Source of the DNA: Agromyces sp.
GTDB taxonomy: Bacteria; Actinomycetota; Actinomycetes; Actinomycetales; Microbacteriaceae
Length of the DNA: 7,137 nucleotides
Assembly (NCBI GenBank): GCA_031178025.1
Contig: JAPSJU010000100.1
Coordinates: 1-7,137, forward strand
Reading direction: 5' to 3'
In this document: positions 1 through 7,137 of the stretch, piece after piece
How the letters are laid out: each line of letters opens with the position of its first letter
Position numbering within the stretch: the first letter of the stretch is position 1
Notes under the pieces: model-generated
What the model was told of the DNA's origin: nothing
The model's database searches: none
Seen by the model: only the letters and a program-made list of their open reading frames with translations
Made by a program: the position numbers and the translations under genes

Positions 1-70
1 CCTCGGCGACCTGGTCGAGGTCGAATGACTGCCGCACCTGGATGCGATACGTCGAGACCGGTGTCTTCAC
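1..70 (-). CDS. treY: Maltooligosyl trehalose synthase, N-terminal fragment (cut by window edge)
   Basis: Only the first 23 codons lie in the window. They start at a GTG and read MKTPVSTYRIQVRQSF followed by DLDQVAE. The TP-x-STYR-(I/L)-Q-(V/L)-R opening followed by an F-x-(F/L)-D-x-(A/V) stretch is the characteristic N-terminus of GH13 maltooligosyl trehalose synthases, which convert the reducing-end alpha-1,4 bond of a maltooligosaccharide into alpha,alpha-1,1. An AGGGGA ribosome-binding site lies 7 nt upstream of the GTG and supports this start. The gene follows glgX on the same strand after 46 bp, and glgX-treY-treZ is a known actinobacterial gene order. That neighbourhood strengthens an assignment that would be thin on 23 residues alone. 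Catalytic regions are outside the window, so intactness cannot be judged. Confidence 0.82.
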   Translation of the reverse strand, partial: MKTPVSTYRIQVRQSFDLDQVAE

Positions 71-77
71 CTGTGTT

Positions 78-83
78 TCCCCT
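78..83 (-). promoter_or_regulatory. Ribosome-binding site of treY
   Basis: AGGGGA on the minus strand, 7 nt before the GTG at 70-68. It decides the treY start, because no ATG lies nearby in that frame. Confidence 0.65.
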
Positions 84-116
84 GTCGCTGGCGATTCCGC
101 GGCGGTACGCGATGCG

Positions 117-2363
<2,247 letters not shown>

Positions 2364-2371
2364 CTGCACTG

Positions 2372-2377
2372 CTCCGC
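2372..2377 (-). promoter_or_regulatory. Ribosome-binding site of glgX
   Basis: GCGGAG on the minus strand starts directly after the first base of the pgm stop codon region and ends 8 nt before the ATG at 2363. It selects this ATG over the GTG at 2369, and its placement at the end of pgm fits translation from a shared message. Confidence 0.6.
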
Positions 2378-4009
<1,632 letters not shown>

Positions 4010-4037
4010 GCGAACAGTCTGGCATCGAGCACGATTC

Positions 4038-5342
4038 TCAGACGAGGGCTTGTACCGTCGTCGCGACTGTGAAAATGGCGAGGCCGGCGAGGGCGCCGAC
4101 CACGGTGCCGTTGATGCGGATGAACTGCAGGTCTCGTCCCACCTGCAACTCGATCTTCTCGGTCGTCTCCCGGGGGTCCCAGCGCTCGACGGTCTCGGTG
4201 ATCACGCCCGCGATCTCGCTGCGGTAGTTGCGCACGACGTAGGCGGCGGCATCCGTCAGCCAGGCGTCCACCTTCGCGGCGAGCTCGGCATCGACCTCGA
4301 GCCGCATGCCCACCTCGACGACCGCCGAGCGGAGCCCCGTGCGCAGCTCGCTGCCGGCATCGGCGAGCGCCTCGTCGAGCGTCTCCTTGATGCTCGCCCA
4401 GGCCTCGCCGGCGAACTCCCGCACCCGGGGACTGTCGAGGAGCTCGCCCTTGAGCTGCTCGACCCGCGAGATGGTCGCCGGATCGTGCTGCAGGTCCTCG
4501 GTGAGGTCGGCGAGGTACCGGTCGATCGCCTGGCGCAGCGGATGCCCCCGGTCCTCGCGCACCGACCGCACGAAGCCGAGCACCTCACGGTGGGCGCGGC
4601 CGTCGACGAAGCGGTCGACGAAGCCCGGCAACCAGCGGGGGAGCCGCTCCGAGACCATGCCGCCGACCGCGTCGGGGTGTGCCTCGAGCCACTCCTCGGC
4701 CTTCTCGAGCACGACGTCGATCGCCGTGCGTTGCTGCCCGGCCGCGACGAGGCGCGCACCGACCCGGCCGATGGCGGGGCCCCACTGGGGCGCGAAGACA
4801 TGGCGGCGGGCGAGTTTCTCGATGACGTCCTCGACGTCGTCGTCGCCGAGCAGCGTGAGGATGCCGCGCGCGGCGACGGACGCCTCGGCCGTCAGCCGGT
4901 CGGCGTTCGAGGGGTCGGCGAGCCAGCGTCCCAGGCGACGTGAGATGCCGACCGACTGCAGCTTGCCGACGATGACCTCGTCGGAGAGGAACTCGTCCTC
5001 GACGAACGCGCCGAGGCTCGCCCCGATCTCGTCCTTCCGGGTGGGGATGATCGCCGTGTGCGGAATCGGCAGGCCGAGCGGATGCCGGAACAGCGCGGTC
5101 ACCGCGAACCAGTCGGCGATGGCGCCGACCATCGCCCCCTCGGCGGCGGCGCGGACGTACGCGAGCCACGGCACCGCGTCCTGCAGTGCGAACGAGACCG
5201 CGAACACCGCCGCGGCGCCGACGAGCATCGCCGTGGCGACGCGCTTCATGCGGCGCAGTGCCGCCGCCCGTTCGGCATCCGTCGGGACGGCGCGACGGGC
5301 GCCGTCGTCGCCGGTGCGGATCACCTGCTCGGTCGTGGTCAT
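4038..5342 (-). CDS. DUF445 family membrane-anchored protein
   Basis: 434 aa; biochemical function unknown. A polar N-terminus (1-30) leads into a hydrophobic segment (about 35-53). Then comes the strongest family signature, GAIADWFAVTALFRHPLG with LPIPHTAIIPTRKDEIG (73-107), characteristic of DUF445 (YjiN-like) proteins. Residues about 110-400 are charged, mostly helical and soluble in character, with coiled-coil-like stretches (for example 285-330). A C-terminal hydrophobic helix follows (about 411-433) after VGRDLQFIRING. The layout is a large domain held by membrane segments at both ends; topology is not determined. The ATG start is chosen for the GAGGGGG sequence 7 nt upstream. The frame stays open for 193 more codons upstream, but that stretch lies antisense to pheA. 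Its stop is 28 bp before pgm on the same strand with no terminator, so it may head the pgm-glgX-treY transcript, though nothing in the sequence ties its role to glycogen. Confidence 0.9.
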   Translation of the reverse strand: MTTTEQVIRTGDDGARRAVPTDAERAAALRRMKRVATAMLVGAAAVFAVSFALQDAVPWLAYVRAAAEGAMVGAIADWFAVTALFRHPLGLPIPHTAIIPTRKDEIGASLGAFVEDEFLSDEVIVGKLQSVGISRRLGRWLADPSNADRLTAEASVAARGILTLLGDDDVEDVIEKLARRHVFAPQWGPAIGRVGARLVAAGQQRTAIDVVLEKAEEWLEAHPDAVGGMVSERLPRWLPGFVDRFVDGRAHREVLGFVRSVREDRGHPLRQAIDRYLADLTEDLQHDPATISRVEQLKGELLDSPRVREFAGEAWASIKETLDEALADAGSELRTGLRSAVVEVGMRLEVDAELAAKVDAWLTDAAAYVVRNYRSEIAGVITETVERWDPRETTEKIELQVGRDLQFIRINGTVVGALAGLAIFTVATTVQALV

Positions 5343-5349
5343 CGCTCGA

Positions 5350-5356
5350 CCCCCTC
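5350..5356 (-). promoter_or_regulatory. Ribosome-binding site of the DUF445 gene
   Basis: GAGGGGG on the minus strand, 7 nt before the ATG at 5342. This strong purine run fixes the start and excludes the long in-frame extension that would run antisense over pheA. Confidence 0.7.
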
Positions 5357-5410
5357 GCGTCGGGATTGCGGTGCGTTCCGACGCTAGCGCCTGCCCACCG
5401 ATGCGCTCAC

Positions 5411-5416
5411 TAGGCT
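5411..5416 (+). promoter_or_regulatory. Candidate -10 element of a leaderless pheA promoter
   Basis: TAGGCT fits the actinobacterial TAnnnT -10 consensus and ends 7 nt before the A of the pheA ATG. That distance places the expected transcription start on or next to the initiation codon. The preceding 20 nt contain no purine-rich Shine-Dalgarno, in contrast with every neighbouring gene except pgm. No -35 match is seen 16-18 bp upstream. Confidence 0.5.
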
Positions 5417-5423
5417 TGCATTC

Positions 5424-6377
5424 ATGACGGATGCCGCCCCCACGCCCCCAGAGGAGACCTACTCCTACCTCGGGCCGGCGGGCACGTTCACCGAGGCGGC
5501 GCTCAAGCAGGTGCCCGAGGCATCCGGCAAGCACTGGCGTTCGGTGAACAACGTCGGCGAGGCCCTCTCGGATGTCACGAGCGGGCGTTCCGTCGCGGCG
5601 ATGATCGCCATCGAGAACTCGGTCGAGGGCGGCGTGTCCGCGACGCTCGACGCCCTGGCCACGGTGCCGGGGCTGCGGATCGCGGGCGAGTACCTCGTGC
5701 CCGTGAACTTCGTGCTCGTGGCCCGGCCGGGCACGAGGCTCGGCGACGTGCACGTCGTCAACGCCCATCCGGTGGCGTACGCGCAGTCCCGGGGCTGGCT
5801 CGAGCGCGAGCTTCCCGATCACGGCCACATCCCGGCGACGAGCAACGTGCAGGCGGCGGCATCCCTCTTCGAGAACGGCCACGCGGATGCCGCGGTCGCC
5901 CCGCCCGGCATCACCGAGCACCTCGATCTCGAGGTGCTCGCCCGCGACATCGGCGACAACCCCAACGCGGTGACCCGCTTCGTCCTCGTGTCGCGGTCGC
6001 GGATGCCCGCCGTGCCGACCGGCGCGGACAAGACGAGCCTCATCGTGGAGCTGCCCGACGACGAGCCCGGATCGCTGCTCGCGATGCTCGAGCAGTTCTC
6101 GACACGGGGCGTGAACCTCTCACTCCTCCAGTCGCGGCCCATCGGGGACGCGCTCGGCCGGTACCGCTTCGTCGTCGACCTCGACGGCCACATCGCCGAC
6201 GAACGCGTCGCCGATGCGCTGCTCGGCCTTCGCCGCACGAGCCCGAACGTCATCTTCCTCGGCTCCTACCCCCGCGCGGACCGACGCGAGGTCGAGTACC
6301 ACTCCAAGTACGATGACGAGATCTTCATCGAGGCGCGGGACTGGCTGCGGGGGCTGCTGAGCGGCGAACCCGACTGA
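5424..6377 (+). CDS. pheA: Prephenate dehydratase (monofunctional, with ACT domain)
   Basis: 317 aa. It converts prephenate to phenylpyruvate with loss of water and CO2, the penultimate step of phenylalanine synthesis, in the cytoplasm. The dehydratase domain spans about residues 12-192: YSYLGPAGTFTEAAL (13-27), IAIENSVEGGVSATLD (61-76) and the catalytic TRF motif NAVTRFVLV (181-189, Thr184). The ACT regulatory domain follows from about 204 to 285, with EPGSLLAMLEQF (214-225) and QSRPIGDALGRY (236-247). There is no chorismate mutase domain, as is usual in actinobacteria. The canonical ESRP of the ACT domain reads QSRP here (Gln236, codon CAG), and the GALV equivalent reads GSLL (216-219). A charged tail after 285 may be disordered. 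ATG with TAGGCT 7 nt upstream and no Shine-Dalgarno suggests leaderless translation. The next gene starts 30 bp downstream with no terminator between. Confidence 0.96.
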   Translation: MTDAAPTPPEETYSYLGPAGTFTEAALKQVPEASGKHWRSVNNVGEALSDVTSGRSVAAMIAIENSVEGGVSATLDALATVPGLRIAGEYLVPVNFVLVARPGTRLGDVHVVNAHPVAYAQSRGWLERELPDHGHIPATSNVQAAASLFENGHADAAVAPPGITEHLDLEVLARDIGDNPNAVTRFVLVSRSRMPAVPTGADKTSLIVELPDDEPGSLLAMLEQFSTRGVNLSLLQSRPIGDALGRYRFVVDLDGHIADERVADALLGLRRTSPNVIFLGSYPRADRREVEYHSKYDDEIFIEARDWLRGLLSGEPD

Positions 6378-6394
6378 CGGGGCGTCGGTCACCC

Positions 6395-6402
6395 AAAGGG
6401 AG
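6395..6402 (+). promoter_or_regulatory. Ribosome-binding site of the gene downstream of pheA
   Basis: AAAGGGAG ends 5 nt before the GTG at 6408. An earlier in-frame GTG at 6402 shares its first base with this element and so cannot use it. The site therefore decides the start in favour of 6408. Confidence 0.65.
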
Positions 6403-6407
6403 TGCGA

Positions 6408-7016
6408 GTGAACGACCGTTCGGCCTCAGAGTTCGACCCGAGGTTCGATCCTCGGTTCCAGCGCGGATACGTCCCGGACGCCGGGGATGCCGTGGACGCC
6501 GGTCCCGGGGCGTCGTCTCCCGTGCCTGCCTCGGCCGCGCGCGCCCCCGCGTCGGCAGTGCCGGCGCCGACGGCGCCGGCCTCCGCAGCGCCCGCGGCGG
6601 CAGTACCGGCGTCAGCAGTGCCTACGCCCACAGCGCCGTCAGCGGCCATGCCCACCCGCGTGGCGGCTGGGCTCGAGGCGCCCGTCGCGGGCGAACGCCC
6701 GCAGCGTGCGGATGCGACCCTGGATTCGACCGCAGCCGAGGGAGCCGACGCGTTCCGCCGCGGACGAGTGGATCGCCTCTGGATCGCGCTCGGCGTGAGC
6801 GTCGCGTTCATCGTCGGCGGCGCCTGGGTGCTGTGGTCGCAGCTGAGCCGCCCCGAGTACTTCACCGGACGAGGGAGCTCGCCGACCGAGCAGGCGTTCA
6901 TGCAGTTCATCATGGGCCTGACGCCGGGCGTCGTGCAGGCCGGCGTCGTCGGCGTGGTCGCCGTGCTCGTGGCGTGGGCCCTGCGGGCGCGCCGCTCGGA
7001 AGGGCACGGCCGATGA
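6408..7016 (+). CDS. Hypothetical two-helix membrane protein with Pro/Ala-rich N-terminal linker
   Basis: 202 aa from the GTG; no functional family recognised. Residues 9-21 read FDPRFDPRFQRGY, a tandem DPRF motif that I recall from small Microbacteriaceae membrane proteins of unknown role. Residues about 30-90 are almost only Ala, Pro, Ser, Val and Thr and include a 20-residue unit present twice in tandem (48-67 and 68-87). A charged stretch (96-122) precedes a first hydrophobic helix, about 124-145 (IALGVSVAFIVGGAWVLW). After a polar loop with RPEYFTGRGSSPTEQ comes a second helix, about 168-191 (VVQAGVVGVVAVLVAWAL), and a basic end (RARRSEGHGR). The linker and both ends are probably on the cytoplasmic side by the positive-inside rule. 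It follows pheA by 30 bp and overlaps the next gene by four bases, so it is probably co-transcribed and translationally coupled with that second membrane protein. Confidence 0.8.
   Translation: MNDRSASEFDPRFDPRFQRGYVPDAGDAVDAGPGASSPVPASAARAPASAVPAPTAPASAAPAAAVPASAVPTPTAPSAAMPTRVAAGLEAPVAGERPQRADATLDSTAAEGADAFRRGRVDRLWIALGVSVAFIVGGAWVLWSQLSRPEYFTGRGSSPTEQAFMQFIMGLTPGVVQAGVVGVVAVLVAWALRARRSEGHGR
6435..6458 (+). repeat. Tandem DPRF-coding 12-bp repeat
   Basis: Two adjacent 12-bp units code Asp-Pro-Arg-Phe. The first three codons of each unit differ (GAC CCG AGG versus GAT CCT CGG) while the residues are identical, so the repeat is kept at protein level. The variation also creates a 6-bp inverted repeat, CCGAGG (6438-6443) and CCTCGG (6450-6455), around a 6-nt loop. 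Confidence 0.6.
6549..6668 (+). repeat. Imperfect 60-bp tandem repeat in the Pro/Ala linker
   Basis: Two consecutive 60-bp units (6549-6608 and 6609-6668) begin with the peptides ASAVPAPTAP and ASAVPTPTAP and decay toward the end of the second unit. The DNA copies differ at several third positions, so the duplication is not recent or has been kept by protein-level selection. Such linkers grow and shrink by slippage or unequal recombination. Confidence 0.6.
6998..7004 (+). promoter_or_regulatory. Ribosome-binding site of the last, partial gene
   Basis: GGAAGGG lies inside the end of the preceding coding region, 8 nt before the ATG at 7013. It supports a real start at the ATGA overlap. Confidence 0.6.
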
Positions 7017-7137
7017 GACGACTGCACGTCGCGGAGGTCGCGCTCGGTGTCACCGCCGTCGCGTCGGGAGCGTTGCTCTGGGCCCTGATCGATTTCACCC
7101 GGTCGGCACAGGGGTTCGCCTGGAGTGAGAACCCGAC
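7013..7137 (+). CDS. Hypothetical membrane protein, N-terminal fragment (cut by window edge)
   Basis: 41 complete codons are visible, starting at an ATG that overlaps the stop of the previous gene as ATGA. The peptide begins MRRLHVAEVALGVTAVASGA and continues with LLWALIDFTR. This is a short basic N-terminus followed by one hydrophobic helix at about residues 9-26, which fits a signal anchor or first transmembrane segment. A polar stretch (SAQGFAWSENP) then runs to the window edge. No family can be assigned. The overlap and a good ribosome-binding site argue for translational coupling, and the pair may act together in the membrane, which is inference. Confidence 0.68.
   Translation, partial: MRRLHVAEVALGVTAVASGALLWALIDFTRSAQGFAWSENP

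Larger units (their letters stand above)
5343..5423. promoter_or_regulatory. Divergent intergenic promoter region
   Basis: This 81-bp gap separates the DUF445 start (minus) from the pheA start (plus), so it should hold promoters for both units. Rightward, TAGGCT at 5411-5416 is a TAnnnT -10 element 7 nt before the pheA ATG. Leftward, the best candidate is TAGCGT (minus strand, 5386-5381), which would give a leader of roughly 30 nt. Neither has a recognisable -35, which is common in actinobacteria. The two cores are only about 25 bp apart, so polymerases may compete. A perfect 8-bp palindrome (CGCTAGCG, 5382-5389) overlaps the leftward element. The gap is too short for a pheA attenuator leader peptide. 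Confidence 0.5.

Noticed and set aside
5343..5921. In-frame extension of the DUF445 gene to 627 aa
   Set aside because: It would run antisense over the first half of pheA, shows no domain, and the GAGGGGG site supports the ATG at 5342.
6402..6407. GTG at 6402 as the start of the gene after pheA
   Set aside because: Its first base is the last base of the AAAGGGAG element. The GTG at 6408 has a workable 5-nt spacing.
6378..6407. A terminator between pheA and the next gene
   Set aside because: No stable inverted repeat or T-run is visible in these 30 bp.
6438..6455. CCGAGG-CCTCGG inverted repeat as a terminator or regulatory hairpin
   Set aside because: It lies inside codons 11-16 of a gene, has only 6 pairs and no following T-run. 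It is a by-product of the synonymous DPRF repeat.
6389..7027. A 212-aa minus-strand open frame opposite the Pro/Ala-rich membrane protein
   Set aside because: Its Thr/Ala/Gly-rich product mirrors the repeat on the other strand. The plus-strand gene has a ribosome-binding site, two hydrophobic helices and gene coupling.

Overview
The window looks like ordinary chromosome from a high-GC actinobacterium. I infer the family Microbacteriaceae (Agromyces/Microbacterium-like). The reasons are strong G/C bias at third codon positions, a mix of GTG and ATG starts, an actinobacterial-type phosphoglucomutase N-terminus, and small Pro/Ala-rich membrane proteins opening with an FDPRFDPRFQRGY motif. The family assignment rests on protein style, not on a marker gene.

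Layout. The left three quarters (1-5342) is read on the minus strand. In transcription order it holds a DUF445 membrane protein (5342-4038), phosphoglucomutase pgm (4009-2378), the GH13 glycogen debranching enzyme glgX (2363-117), and the first 23 codons of treY, maltooligosyl trehalose synthase (70-1, running off the window). Gaps are 28, 14 and 46 bp and I see no terminator between the genes, so one transcript is plausible. The right part (5424-7137) is read on the plus strand: pheA (prephenate dehydratase), a 202-aa two-helix membrane protein of unknown function, and the start of another membrane protein that overlaps it by ATGA. The two units diverge from an 81-bp gap (5343-5423) that must hold both promoters. 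The pheA side looks like a leaderless promoter.

How the genes fit together. Pgm interconverts glucose-6-phosphate and glucose-1-phosphate, which links central metabolism to glycogen. GlgX removes branches from glycogen or its limit dextrins and so supplies linear maltooligosaccharides. TreY turns the reducing end of these into a trehalosyl unit, which TreZ (not in the window) would release as trehalose. This is the known TreX/GlgX-TreY-TreZ route from glycogen to trehalose, here with pgm placed in front. pheA makes phenylpyruvate for phenylalanine synthesis and has no evident metabolic link to the left cluster.

I found no CRISPR array, insertion sequence, RNA gene, convincing terminator or sign of recent transfer, and no clear undescribed system. 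The points most worth a second look are a 9-mer (GGATGCCGC) that recurs eight times in different reading frames, a repeat-built Pro/Ala linker in an unknown membrane protein, a QSRP variant of the regulatory ESRP motif in PheA, and the leaderless pheA start.
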